From positions 3,562,001 through 3,626,000 of the forward strand of contig NZ_AP022848.1 in the NCBI RefSeq assembly GCF_011764485.1: a stretch of 64,000 bases of DNA, given 5' to 3'. Under the pieces are notes generated by a model that was given only the letters and a program-made list of their open reading frames with translations, was not told the DNA's origin and did no database searches. Made by a program: the position numbers and the translations under genes. The DNA comes from Bosea sp. ANAM02 (GTDB taxonomy: Bacteria; Pseudomonadota; Alphaproteobacteria; Rhizobiales; Beijerinckiaceae). This document shows positions 50,009-58,663 of this stretch, piece by piece. Numbering within the stretch: the stretch's first letter is position 1; each line of letters opens with the position of its first letter.

Positions 50009-51186
50009 GAGGTCTCCTTCCCGGAGGCGCGCCGGCCGTAGCCGACGGCCTCGCGCTTCTCGTCCTCGTCGAGGAAGGTCGCAGCGCCGAGCCGGCGCCA
50101 GAGCGATTCCCGCTCGTCGGCCAGCGCCTCGATCGCATCGAGATCGGGTTCCAGGGTGAGTTCGTCGCCGAAGGCCGGGCCGAGCCATTGCGCCAGCGAC
50201 TGCGAGGTGCGCCGCACCAGCGGAATGACGGTCTGGCGCCAGAGCGCACGATTGGCCTCGGCGAAATTGGCATGGGTGTTGTCGCCGGGCAGCCCGAGCA
50301 GCAGCGGCGGCACGCCGAAGGCGAGCGCGATCTCGCGGGCTGCGACGCCCTTGGCGGCGACGAAATCGAGCTCCGCCGGCGTCAGCGAGAGCGGCTTCCA
50401 GTCCAGCCCGCCTTCGAGCAGCAGCGGGCGGCCGGCATTGCGGGCACCCTGGAACGAGTCCTCCAGTTCCTGCTTGAGCCGCTCGAACTGCGCCTCGGTC
50501 AGCGTCGCGCCTTCCGGCCCGTCATAGACCAGGGCTCCGGAGGGGCGCGCGGCGTTGTCGAGCAAGGCCTTGTGCCAGCTCCCCGCTGCATTGTGGATGT
50601 CGAGCGACACCGCTGCCGGCTCGATCGGCGACAGGCCGTAATGGTCGTCGACGGGGTGGAACAGCGTCAGGTGCAGGATCGGCGGCAGGCCGCCCTCGTC
50701 CTGCCGGAAGCGCACCGTGTCGCCACCGACCGTGTAATCATAGGCCTCGGGCCAGCCGTCGCGGCCGGGTACGACGCGCATACGGTCGGGCCGGAGCGCA
50801 TAGAGCTCGCGCGGCTCGCGGCCGGTGCTCACCGCCTCGACATAGGCATTGCCGGCCACGAGCAGATGCCCGACCAGCATCTCGCGGAAGGCGATGCCGC
50901 CCTGGCGCGGGTTCGGCCGCTCGATCAGGGCGAGCGCCGGATGCTCCGGCATCTCACGGGCACCGATCTTGGCGACGAGCGGCGTCTGCGCCGCCGCCTC
51001 CGCGATCAGGCGGATGCAGCGATGCACGACCGGGTTGCGCTCATAGCCCTCCCGCGAGAGCGCGACATAGTCGCGCGGCGTCCAGACGGCGCGCCCGGCC
51101 TCGTGCAGCGCGATCAGCGGCCCGACGCGCGAGCGCTTCTGGTCCGGCGCGGCACGGCCGCGCAGGCTGCGAAGAAAATCGAACAT
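50005..51186 (-). CDS. GTA portal protein (g3-like)
   Basis: Forms the head's DNA entry ring, 393 residues, HK97-type portal. Family segments include NPVVHRCIRLIAEAAAQTPL, RPNPRQGGIAFREMLVGHLL, AGNAYVEAV and, near residue 285, AAREIALAFGVPPLLLGLPG with DNTHANFAEANRALWRQTVI. The ATG is 206 bp after the terminase stop, an unusually wide gap for this cluster, and a palindromic element lies in it. Confidence 0.95.
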   Translation of the reverse strand: MFDFLRSLRGRAAPDQKRSRVGPLIALHEAGRAVWTPRDYVALSREGYERNPVVHRCIRLIAEAAAQTPLVAKIGAREMPEHPALALIERPNPRQGGIAFREMLVGHLLVAGNAYVEAVSTGREPRELYALRPDRMRVVPGRDGWPEAYDYTVGGDTVRFRQDEGGLPPILHLTLFHPVDDHYGLSPIEPAAVSLDIHNAAGSWHKALLDNAARPSGALVYDGPEGATLTEAQFERLKQELEDSFQGARNAGRPLLLEGGLDWKPLSLTPAELDFVAAKGVAAREIALAFGVPPLLLGLPGDNTHANFAEANRALWRQTVIPLVRRTSQSLAQWLGPAFGDELTLEPDLDAIEALADERESLWRRLGAATFLDEDEKREAVGYGRRASGKETS

Positions 51187-51269
51187 GGATGTCTCGCTTT
51201 TCTAAGTGCTGTCGTGCCCGGGCCTGAACCCGAGCGTCTCCAGACTGATCTTTGACCACCCATCGCGCC

Positions 51270-51381
51270 GTCATCCCGGGCGAAGCGAAGCGCAGACCCG
51301 GGATCCATGCCTGAACCTTTGCCGGAAGCGCTTCGGAATGGATCCCGGATCGGCGCGGCTTCGCCGCTTGTCCGGGATGAC
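51270..51381. repeat. Palindromic intergenic repeat, family B copy 2
   Basis: Arms GTCATCCCGGGC and GTCCGGGATGAC, with an inner GGGATCCATGCC-type pairing; related to 12355-12450. It lies in the 206-bp gap between terminase and portal genes of the GTA cluster, which otherwise shows no gene or clear promoter. Confidence 0.75.
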
Positions 51382-51392
51382 AGCCAGTGGGA

Positions 51393-52655
51393 CTACATCC
51401 CCCTCACCCGCGGCCGGGCCTTCGGTGCCAGCATCAGATGGGTCAACGCCCAGACGAGCGCATCGAGTCGGTCGGGCGAGCGCCCCGTTTCGAGCCCGCG
51501 CGGCCCGAAGGCGCACATCTCGTCTTCGAGTTCGGGAAAGGCCCCGGCATGGCGCACCCGGCCCTGCGCATAGAGCGCGGCGACCGGCTCGGCCCGAAGA
51601 TATTTGCCACGAGTCGCCCGCACGGCGACGACAGGCACGCCGGCATCGACCTCGCGGATGATACTTTCGACCATCTCGCCGCCCTGGTTGACCTCGACGA
51701 CCAGCACATCCGCTTCGTGGCGGCGATAGAGCGCGACCGCCCTTTCCGCCCATTCCTGCGGGCGGGCGCCGGCCAAGGTCGCGTCCTCCAGCACATGGCC
51801 GATGCCGTCATGGTCGACGCCGGCGACGACGAGCCCGCAGCGGTCGGCCCGCTGCGAGGAGGTGGCGGGCGGATCGACCGCGACCGCGATCCGGGCGAGC
51901 GCCGGCTTCTCACGTTCGCGGGTCGCCTCGATCATCGCCCGCGTCCAGAGCGCGTCCGGGCTTTCCTCGACGATCTCGCCGTCGAGTTCCTGCCGGCCGA
52001 GCCGCGTCCCGCCATAGGTCTGCGTGACCGTGCGGACGAATTCGGCCGCGAGATTGTAGCGGTTGTCCTGCGTCCGCGCCCGGCTCACCGCGACATGCGG
52101 CTCGACCAGCAGGCGCTTCACCAATGGCAGCGGACGGGGAGTCGTCGTCACGACCTGGCGGGGATGGTCGCCGAGGCGCAAGCCGAATTGCAGCATGTCC
52201 CAGCTCTCCTGAAGGTTCGGCCACTTGGCCAGTTCATCGGACCAGGCGGCGCCGAATTGCGGGCCGCGCAATCCTTCCGGGTCTTCGGCGGTGAAGACCT
52301 GCGCGATCGCGCCAGTCGACCATTGCAGGCGGCGCAGCGAGGGCTGCCAGATCGGCCGCTCCCCGCGGGTATGGATCGAGAGCAATCCGGAGACGCCCTC
52401 GATCATGACGTCGCGAACCTGCGCCTGCGTCTCGCCGACGAGGGCGATCCGTTCGATCGGCATATCGGCATAGGGCGGATGACCCAGCGCCATGCCCTTG
52501 ACCCATTCGGCCCCGGTGCGGGTCTTGCCGGCGCCGCGCCCGCCCAGCACCAGCCAGATCGGCTTCAGCGGGTCGGGCGGCAATTGATCCGGGCGCGCCC
52601 AGATACTCCAAGTGGAGCGAATGATCTCGACATCATCCGCCGTCGCCGTCGGCAT
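51393..52655 (-). CDS. GTA large terminase (g2-like)
   Basis: ATP-driven DNA packaging motor and headful nuclease, 420 residues from the ATG at 52653-52655 with AGGA five bases upstream. A frame to 53102 is longer but reads through g1 in another frame and is rejected. Walker A is LGGRGAGKTRTG (37-48); the IERIALVGETQAQVRDVM and AAWSDELAKWPNLQESWDML segments match terminase ATPase motifs. The C-terminal RNase H-like nuclease has acidic residues in IAVAVDPPATSS, VVAGVDHDG and the final LDALVWALTHLML. It overlaps g1 by 23 bp. Confidence 0.95.
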   Translation of the reverse strand: MPTATADDVEIIRSTWSIWARPDQLPPDPLKPIWLVLGGRGAGKTRTGAEWVKGMALGHPPYADMPIERIALVGETQAQVRDVMIEGVSGLLSIHTRGERPIWQPSLRRLQWSTGAIAQVFTAEDPEGLRGPQFGAAWSDELAKWPNLQESWDMLQFGLRLGDHPRQVVTTTPRPLPLVKRLLVEPHVAVSRARTQDNRYNLAAEFVRTVTQTYGGTRLGRQELDGEIVEESPDALWTRAMIEATREREKPALARIAVAVDPPATSSQRADRCGLVVAGVDHDGIGHVLEDATLAGARPQEWAERAVALYRRHEADVLVVEVNQGGEMVESIIREVDAGVPVVAVRATRGKYLRAEPVAALYAQGRVRHAGAFPELEDEMCAFGPRGLETGRSPDRLDALVWALTHLMLAPKARPRVRGM

Positions 52656-53034
52656 CAGCTTCCTGAGGATTCTCACGCGCGTCCTGAGCGACAAGGGCCT
52701 CAAGACGTCGAGCAAGATCCTGACGGAGCTGTGCGACATGTCGCAAATCGTCGGCAGCGGAAGGGTCATCCGAGCGCTTGTCCTTCCTCGTGGCCGGGGG
52801 CTCCTCGATCGCGACCAGCTCGCGTACGGTGCGGGCGAGCACGGCGAGCGCCTTGGCGTCGGCCTCGCTTGCGGTCGTGCCCTTCGGCAGGTCGGCGAGG
52901 TGCTCCTCATGGGTGTCGATCTGGCGCTTGGCGGCGCGCCAGAGCTGCCCCACCACCGCCTTGCGGGAGATCGCTTTGCGTTTCGACTTCGGCCCGGCGG
53001 CCGGCTGCGGCGTGGTCTCGTCCTCTTCGGCCAT
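52633..53034 (-). CDS. GTA small terminase-like protein (g1-like)
   Basis: First gene of the GTA cluster, 133 residues from the ATG at 53032-53034, with AAGGA upstream; a GTG at 53056-53058 is a weaker alternative. The N-terminal third is charged (PKSKRKAISRKAVVGQLWRA), followed by helical segments (DAKALAVLARTVRELVAIEE and LRHVAQLRQDLARRLEALVA) and an acidic end. Size, helical pattern and position match the DNA-recognition subunit g1. Sequence similarity is weak, as usual for this protein. Confidence 0.8.
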   Translation of the reverse strand: MAEEDETTPQPAAGPKSKRKAISRKAVVGQLWRAAKRQIDTHEEHLADLPKGTTASEADAKALAVLARTVRELVAIEEPPATRKDKRSDDPSAADDLRHVAQLRQDLARRLEALVAQDARENPQEADADGDGG

Positions 53035-53062
53035 CGCGTCCTTCCCGATGACAGGCACGAAA

Positions 53063-53091
53063 AAGCCGCCGGCTGGAGAGCGCGGCGGCTT
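53063..53091 (-). promoter_or_regulatory. Inverted repeat in the leader of the GTA transcript
   Basis: Arms AAGCCGCC (53063-53070) and GGCGGCTT (53084-53091) pair around 13 bases. The repeat would lie in the 5' untranslated leader, between the predicted promoter (53122-53150) and the g1 start, and could form a stem near the ribosome site or be bound by a regulator. Function is not known. Confidence 0.45.
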
Positions 53092-53121
53092 CGTTCGGGC
53101 ATATTTCGTGAGCGTTCCCGA

Positions 53122-53150
53122 TCTCTACCGGATCAGCGTCACGATGTCAA
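53122..53150 (-). promoter_or_regulatory. Predicted sigma-70-type promoter of the GTA cluster
   Basis: On the minus strand a perfect TTGACA -35 hexamer (53145-53150) is followed by a 17-bp spacer and TAGAGA as -10 (53122-53127). The start of transcription would be near 53115, about 80 bp before the g1 ATG. It is the best promoter match seen by eye around the cluster. Confidence 0.6.
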
Positions 53151-53217
53151 GGACAAAATTCCTACAACCTTGAGGGGCATCAACCTCCATCAACTCGCCG
53201 GCGCTCGCCCAGCACCC

Positions 53218-53333
53218 AGCCCTCATCCTGAGGAGCGCCGTAAGGCGCGTCTCGAAGGATGTTTCAGGAGGCTCCGGAATTATCTGGAACATCCTTCGAG
53301 ACGCCGCTGACACGGCTCCTCAGGATGAGGGCT
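53218..53333. repeat. Long hairpin repeat, family D copy 2
   Basis: Arms opening AGCCCTCATCCTGAGGAGC and closing GCTCCTCAGGATGAGGGCT, about 50 bp each, with a short loop; closely related to 26269-26382. It lies between the LOG-family gene's stop (53345) and the GTA promoter, where it could stop LOG transcription from entering the GTA operon. Confidence 0.8.
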
Positions 53334-53344
53334 GAGACCTTTGC

Positions 53345-53926
53345 TCAAACCTGCTCCTTCTCGATCCATTTATAGGTCGCGGCCGGAACATAAGCCTGCA
53401 TCCGGTCGAGCAGCGTCGCCGGCTCGGTATCGGTCATCGCCATCGCCCGGTGGTTCTGCTTCAGGAAGCCCGCCTCGACGGTGCGGTCGAGGAAAGTTGC
53501 CAGCGGATCGTAGAAGCCGGCGACATTGAGCAGGCCAAGCGGCTTGGCGTGGATGCCGAGCTGGCCCCAGGTCCAGATCTCGAACAGTTCCTCGAAGGTG
53601 CCGATGCCGCCTGGCATGGCGATGAAACCGTCCGAAAGCTCGGCCATGCGCGCCTTGCGGGTGTGCATGGTGTCGACGACCTCAAGCCGGGTCAGCCCGA
53701 CATGGCCGACCTCCTTGTCCTTCAGCGCCTTCGGGATGACACCGTGCACCTCGCCGCCGGCCTCCATCGCAGCGTTGGCGACGATGCCCATCAGGCCGAC
53801 CGCGCCGCCGCCATAGACCAGCGTCAGGCCGCGCCGGGCGATCTCGGCGCCCATGGCGCGGGCGCCCGCCGCGTAGACGGGCTCATTGCCGGGATTGGAA
53901 CCGCAGAAGACGCAAACCGACCTCAT
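53345..53926 (-). CDS. LOG-family cytokinin riboside 5'-monophosphate phosphoribohydrolase
   Basis: TIGR00730 Rossmann-fold enzyme that splits nucleoside 5'-monophosphates such as cytokinin ribotides or AMP, 193 residues from the ATG at 53924-53926. The N-terminus [20 protein letters not shown] is typical, and the active-site motifs MHTRKARM and [12 protein letters not shown] (about 105-116) are intact. Its start overlaps the dipeptidase stop by 4 bp, so the two are coupled. A frame to 53956 is not used. The physiological substrate is unknown. Confidence 0.92.
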   Translation of the reverse strand: MRSVCVFCGSNPGNEPVYAAGARAMGAEIARRGLTLVYGGGAVGLMGIVANAAMEAGGEVHGVIPKALKDKEVGHVGLTRLEVVDTMHTRKARMAELSDGFIAMPGGIGTFEELFEIWTWGQLGIHAKPLGLLNVAGFYDPLATFLDRTVEAGFLKQNHRAMAMTDTEPATLLDRMQAYVPAATYKWIEKEQV

Positions 53927-55341
53927 GAACCGAGAGCCTGCAGGATACGGGCCCAAGAGCGCTGGCCCTTGTGGAAGGAGGACAGGTCGTATTTCTCGTT
54001 GGGCGAATGGACCCGGTCGTCATCGAGGCCGAAGCCGACGAAGAGCGTGTCGATGCCGAGCGTGCGCTTGAAATCGCCGCCGACGGGGATCGAGCCGCCG
54101 CTGCCGATCGAGACGACGCGCCCGCCCCATTCATCGGCAAGCGCGCCGCGCGCCTTCTGAAGCACGGGCGAATCCACCGGCACCGCCAGCGCCGGCGAGC
54201 CGGAATGGCTGATGAACTCAGCCGTCACATCCTCCGGCAGGCGCTCGCGGATGAACTGGTGGAAGGCTGCGGCGATCTTCGCCGGGTCCTGGTCGCCGAC
54301 GAGGCGGAACGAGACCTTGGCCGAGGCCTGGCCCGGAATGACCGTCTTGCTGCCCTCGCCGGTATAGCCGCCCCAGATACCGTTGACGTCGCAGGTCGGG
54401 CGCGACTGGATCTGCTCGATCAGCATCCGGCCCTTCTCGCCGATGGAGTGCTTCAAGCCGACCTGACCAAGGAATTCCTTCTCGGTCAGGTTGAGATCGG
54501 CCCATTCCGCCTTCTGGGCATTGGTCGGCTCATGCACGCCCTCGTAGAAGCCGGGAATGGTGATGCGGCCGGTCTCGTCATGGATCTCGCCGAGAATACG
54601 AGCGAGGAGATGGATCGGGTTCGCAGCCGCACCGCCGAACAGGCCGGAATGCAGGTCGCGGTCGGCCGCCGTCAGCGTGACCTCCTGATAGACCATGCCG
54701 CGCAGGGTCGAGGTGATCAGCGGCGTCTCGCGGTCCCACATGCCGGTGTCGCAGACCAGCGCGTAATCGGCCTTCAGCTCCGCGGCATTGGCCTTGATAT
54801 AGCCCGGCAGGTTGACCGAGCCGGACTCCTCCTCGCCCTCGACGAGGATGGTCAGGCCGATGGGCAGGTCGCCGGTTTCGGCCAGCGTCGCGCGCACCGC
54901 CTCGATGAAGGTCATCACCTGGCCCTTGTCGTCGCAGGCGCCACGCGCCGAGATGATCCTGCGGCCGGGCTCCAGCTCGCGGACGACCGGCTTGAACGGG
55001 TCGGTTTCCCAGAGGCTGACGGGATCGACCGGCTGGACATCGTAATGGCCGTAGAAGAGCGCATGCGGCGCGCCGGGTTTCGGACGATGGGCGAGGACGA
55101 CGGGATGCCCACCGGTTTCGCGCAGTTCCGCCTTGAAGCCGAGGCCTTCCAGATCGGCCCGCAGCCATTCGGCCGCGGCGCGCGTCTGCGCATTGAAGGC
55201 CGGATCGGTGCCGATCGAGGGGATTTCGAGCCAGGCGGAGAGGCGGTCGAGCGAGGCGTCGAGCCCATCGTCGAGACGGGCGAGAATGGCGGGGAGCTTG
55301 GTCATGGCGGCCATCGGATGCGATTCAGGTGACATCATCAT
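53923..55341 (-). CDS. M20-family dipeptidase / acetylornithine deacetylase-like
   Basis: Zinc metallopeptidase, 472 residues. The metal-site motifs are complete: His99 and Asp101 in YGHYDVQP, Asp137 in GACDDKGQ, the Glu pair in EGEEESGS at about 168-175, and a later [11 protein letters not shown] segment. A dimerisation domain lies in the middle and the last ligand His in [10 protein letters not shown]. Three ATG codons stand in a row at the start; the first is used. It probably cleaves dipeptides or N-acyl amino acids in the cytoplasm. Coupled to the LOG gene. Confidence 0.9.
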   Translation of the reverse strand: MMMSPESHPMAAMTKLPAILARLDDGLDASLDRLSAWLEIPSIGTDPAFNAQTRAAAEWLRADLEGLGFKAELRETGGHPVVLAHRPKPGAPHALFYGHYDVQPVDPVSLWETDPFKPVVRELEPGRRIISARGACDDKGQVMTFIEAVRATLAETGDLPIGLTILVEGEEESGSVNLPGYIKANAAELKADYALVCDTGMWDRETPLITSTLRGMVYQEVTLTAADRDLHSGLFGGAAANPIHLLARILGEIHDETGRITIPGFYEGVHEPTNAQKAEWADLNLTEKEFLGQVGLKHSIGEKGRMLIEQIQSRPTCDVNGIWGGYTGEGSKTVIPGQASAKVSFRLVGDQDPAKIAAAFHQFIRERLPEDVTAEFISHSGSPALAVPVDSPVLQKARGALADEWGGRVVSIGSGGSIPVGGDFKRTLGIDTLFVGFGLDDDRVHSPNEKYDLSSFHKGQRSWARILQALGS

Positions 55342-55426
55342 GGCAAGCCCCGCCCGGTGCGTCAGCCTCTATTCGCGCATGACGGGCAGGCTCTCCCTCC
55401 CCGGCCACCCCTAGTTGCCAACCATT

Positions 55427-55484
55427 TGCAATTACGTTGACAACACTGCGGCGCACCGATAGCCCTTATTGCAACCAAGTTGCA
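55427..55484 (+). promoter_or_regulatory. mntH promoter with two matching 15-bp operator-like boxes
   Basis: Box 1 (55427-55441) reads TGCAAT-TAC-GTTGAC and overlaps a TTGACA -35 (55437-55442); box 2 (55470-55484) reads TGCAAC-CAA-GTTGCA, a perfect inverted repeat. A TAGCCC stretch 17 bp after the -35 could be the -10. The paired boxes around the promoter of a manganese transporter suggest repression by a metal-responsive regulator (MntR or Mur type). Regulator identity is inference. Confidence 0.6.
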
Positions 55485-55497
55485 GCAAGGCATTTTC

Positions 55498-56841
55498 ATG
55501 TCGCAAGGCGCCCCCGAATCCTCGTCGATCTGGCTTCGATCGCGGGGCGAACCGTCCCTGACGGATGTCTTCCGCACCATCAAGGTGACGCCGACCTCCT
55601 CGAACTGGCGCAAGTTCCTCGCCTTCTTCGGGCCGGGTTATCTCGTCGCCGTCGGCTATATGGATCCCGGCAACTGGGCGACGTCGCTCGCCGGCGGCGC
55701 CCAGTACGGCTACACGCTGCTCGTCGTCGCGCTGGTCTCGAACCTGATGGCGATCATCCTGCAATCGCTTTGCGCGCGGCTCGCCATCGCCTCCGGCCGC
55801 GACCTCGCCCAGGCCTGCCGGGACGCCTATCCGCCCTACATGGCCTTCCCGCTCTGGCTGTTGGCCGAACTCGCGATCTGCGCAACCGATCTCGCCGAGG
55901 TGATCGGCACCGCGATCGGCCTCAACCTGCTCTTCGGCATCCCGCTCGAGATCGGCGTGCTGATCACCGCCTTCGACGTCTTCGTGATCCTCTGGCTGCA
56001 GACGCGCGGCTTCCGCTGGATCGAGGCCTTCATCATCACGCTGCTCGGCGTGATCGCGCTGTGCTTCGGCATCCAGATCGCGCTGGCCGACCCGAACTGG
56101 GGCGAGGTCATCCGCGGCTTCGCGCCGACGACGGAGATCGTGACCAACCCGAACATGCTTTATATCGCGCTCGGCATCATCGGCGCGACGGTGATGCCGC
56201 ATAACCTCTATTTGCACTCAGGCATCGTGCAGACCCGGGCCTATGGCGAGACGCTGCCGGAAAAGCGCGAAGCGCTGAAATACGCGACGATCGATTCCAC
56301 CGTCGCGCTCTGCTTCGCGCTTCTCATCAACGCATCGATCCTGATCCTGGCCGCAGCCACCTTCCACAAGGCGGGCCATACCGATGTCGCCGAGCTCGGC
56401 AAGGCGCAGGAGCTGCTTCAGCCGCTGCTCGGCGCCTCGATCGCGCCCTCGCTCTTCGCCATCGCCCTGCTCTGCTGCGGCCTGAACTCGACGGTGACCG
56501 CGACCATGGCCGGGCAGATCGTGATGGAGGGCTTCCTGCGTATCCGCCTCCCCGCCTGGATGCGGCGGCTGGTGACGCGCCTCGTTGCGATTGTGCCGGC
56601 GATCGCCGTGACGCTGATCTACGGCGAGAGCCAGACCGCCAAGCTGCTGATCCTCAGCCAGGTCGTGCTCAGCCTGCAATTGCCCTTCGCGGTCGTGCCG
56701 CTGGTGATGTTCACGGCCTCGAAGCAGAAGATGGGCGCGCTCGTCGCCCCGCGCTGGCTCAGTCTGACCGCAGCCATCATCGCCGCGATCATCATCGTGC
56801 TGAACCTCAAGCTGATCATCGATTTCGCCACGGGGGCGTGA
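55498..56841 (+). CDS. mntH: Nramp divalent metal transporter MntH
   Basis: Proton-coupled Mn(II)/Fe(II) importer in the inner membrane, 447 residues from the ATG at 55498, which has AAGG upstream; an in-frame ATG at 55480 lies inside the second operator box. The metal-site motifs are present: [17 protein letters not shown] in the first helix and MPHNLYLHS in the sixth. About 11 hydrophobic helices fit the family, and an N-terminal cytoplasmic extension of about 30 residues precedes them. Likely induced when manganese is low. Confidence 0.96.
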   Translation: MSQGAPESSSIWLRSRGEPSLTDVFRTIKVTPTSSNWRKFLAFFGPGYLVAVGYMDPGNWATSLAGGAQYGYTLLVVALVSNLMAIILQSLCARLAIASGRDLAQACRDAYPPYMAFPLWLLAELAICATDLAEVIGTAIGLNLLFGIPLEIGVLITAFDVFVILWLQTRGFRWIEAFIITLLGVIALCFGIQIALADPNWGEVIRGFAPTTEIVTNPNMLYIALGIIGATVMPHNLYLHSGIVQTRAYGETLPEKREALKYATIDSTVALCFALLINASILILAAATFHKAGHTDVAELGKAQELLQPLLGASIAPSLFAIALLCCGLNSTVTATMAGQIVMEGFLRIRLPAWMRRLVTRLVAIVPAIAVTLIYGESQTAKLLILSQVVLSLQLPFAVVPLVMFTASKQKMGALVAPRWLSLTAAIIAAIIIVLNLKLIIDFATGA

Positions 56842-56864
56842 GGATGGTAGCGCGTGCCAACAGG

Positions 56865-56958
56865 CGTCATGCTCGCCCTTGTGGCGAGCATCCACGTCTT
56901 GACCCACGCCCTCGAAACGCGAAGACGTGGATGGTCGGGACAAGCGCGACCATGACGG
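56865..56958. repeat. Palindromic intergenic repeat, family A copy 3
   Basis: Arms CGTCATGCTCGCCC and GCGACCATGACG, with an inner GACGTGGATGG/CCACGTC pairing shared with the copies at 20498-20592 and 47745-47837. It fills the gap between convergent mntH and the HerA-like gene, a good position for a two-way terminator. Confidence 0.75.
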
Positions 56959-56965
56959 AAAGCTC

Positions 56966-58507
56966 TCAGCGCTTCCCGGACATCGACCCCAGAATTCCCC
57001 GCAGGATCGCCGTTCCAACCTGCCGGCCGATCGAGGTCGCGGCCGAGCGGGCGGCCGAGGTGATGATCTTCTCGGCCATGCTCTGCGGCAGCGGGCCGCC
57101 GCGCGAGCCCGGTCCCGTCTTCGGGCGCTGCTGGGGAGTACCGCCGCCGAGCCAGCCGCCGATCGTGTCGAGGATGCCGCCGCCCCCGCCATCCGCCGAA
57201 GCCTCGACCGGGGAACCGTCCGGATTGAGGTTCTTGCGCGCCATCAGGATCTCATAGGCCGACTCGCGATCGACCATGGTCTCGTATTTGCCCTTCTCGG
57301 GCGAGGCGTTGATCGCCTGCTGGCGCTGCTGCGGCGAGCAGGGGCCGACCTGCGCCATCGGCGGCGCGATCAGGGCGCGCTCGACCATTTCCGGCGAGCC
57401 CTTGCCTTCGAGCATCGAGACCAGCGCCTCGCCGACGGCGAGCTGGCTGATCGCCTCCTCGGTCTTGATCTTCGGGTTCTGGCGAAAGGTCTCGGCGGCG
57501 GCGCGCACCGCCTTCTGGTCGCGCGGCGTGAAAGCACGCAGCGCGTGCTGAACGCGGTTGCCGAGCTGGGCCAGCACCGTATCGGGAATGTCGAGCGGGT
57601 TCTGCGTGACGAAATAGACGCCGACGCCCTTCGAGCGGATCAGGCGCACGACCTGCTCGACCGCTGTCAGCAGCGCCTTCGGCGCACCGTTGAACAGCAG
57701 ATGCGCCTCGTCGAAGAAGAAGACGAGCTTTGGTTTGTCGAGATCGCCAACCTCCGGCAACTGCTCGAACAGCTCCGAGAGCAGCCAGAGCAGGAAGGTG
57801 GCGTAAAGCCGCGGATTGTTCATCAGCTTGTCGGCGGCGAGGATGTTGACGATGCCGCGGCCGTCGCGATCCGTCTTCATCAGGTCGTTGATATCGAGCG
57901 CCGGCTCGCCGAAGAAGAGATCGCCCTTCTGGTTCTCCAGCACGAGCAGGGCGCGCTGGATGGTTCCGACCGTTGTCGCGCTGACGTTGCCGTATTTCGT
58001 CGTCAGATCCTTTGCATTCTCTGCGATGAAGGTCAGGATCGCGCGCAGGTCCTTGAGGTCGAGCAGCAGCAGCTTCTGCTCGTCGGCGATGCGGAAGGCG
58101 ATGTTGAGCACGCCTTCCTGCGTATCGTTGAGGTCGAGCAGGCGGGCGAGCAGCAGCGGCCCCATCTCGGAGATCGTGGCGCGAACCGGGTGCCCCTGCT
58201 CGCCGAACACGTCCCAGAAGACGGTGGTGAACTGGTCCGGCTCGTATTTGAGACCGAGCTCCTTGGCCCGGTTGACGAAGGGCGGCTTGGAATCGCCGGG
58301 CGCGACGATGCCGGAGAGATCGCCCTTGATGTCGGCCGCGAAGACCGGGACGCCGTTGCGAGCGAAGCCCTCGGCCATCACCTGGAGCGTCACGGTCTTG
58401 CCGGTGCCGGTCGCGCCGGTCACCAGCCCATGGCGATTGGCGAGCTTGAGCAGGAGGTTTTCAGGCTTGCCGCTCTTGCCGATCAGAATCGCGCCGTCAT
58501 CCGCCAT
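56966..58507 (-). CDS. HerA-like ATPase, DUF853 (YjgR family)
   Basis: Cytoplasmic ATPase of the HerA/FtsK helicase superfamily, 513 residues from the ATG at 58505-58507 (a GTG directly before it is also possible). Walker A is TGATGTGKT near residue 33, and the Walker B-like element FFFDEAHLLF lies past the middle, followed by RSKGVGVYFVTQNPLDIPD, a sensor region. The C-terminal 60 residues are glycine-rich and basic. Family members are widespread, but their cellular role is unsettled. It is convergent with mntH. Confidence 0.9.
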   Translation of the reverse strand: MADDGAILIGKSGKPENLLLKLANRHGLVTGATGTGKTVTLQVMAEGFARNGVPVFAADIKGDLSGIVAPGDSKPPFVNRAKELGLKYEPDQFTTVFWDVFGEQGHPVRATISEMGPLLLARLLDLNDTQEGVLNIAFRIADEQKLLLLDLKDLRAILTFIAENAKDLTTKYGNVSATTVGTIQRALLVLENQKGDLFFGEPALDINDLMKTDRDGRGIVNILAADKLMNNPRLYATFLLWLLSELFEQLPEVGDLDKPKLVFFFDEAHLLFNGAPKALLTAVEQVVRLIRSKGVGVYFVTQNPLDIPDTVLAQLGNRVQHALRAFTPRDQKAVRAAAETFRQNPKIKTEEAISQLAVGEALVSMLEGKGSPEMVERALIAPPMAQVGPCSPQQRQQAINASPEKGKYETMVDRESAYEILMARKNLNPDGSPVEASADGGGGGILDTIGGWLGGGTPQQRPKTGPGSRGGPLPQSMAEKIITSAARSAATSIGRQVGTAILRGILGSMSGKR

Positions 58508-58663
58508 CACGTCCGCCTATGAGATTTCCCAGAACCTGGGTGGAGGGTGTAACCAAACGACGCAGAAGGCGGAAGCCCAGGCCGTTGGAAATCAGATCGT
58601 AAACATGTAAACTATTTTTCGAAGGCTTCGTGGCGAAGCCGTTTGGCGAGGGGTTCAAAGTCC

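Noticed and set aside
37040..53034. Interpretation as a temperate prophage
   Set aside because: No integrase, repressor, replication genes or attachment sites are seen, and the gene set matches RcGTA structural order exactly.
52656..53102. N-terminal extension of the large terminase to 53102
   Set aside because: The extra 149 residues are Arg/Ser-rich and overlap g1 in another frame; AGGA before the ATG at 52655 marks the true start.
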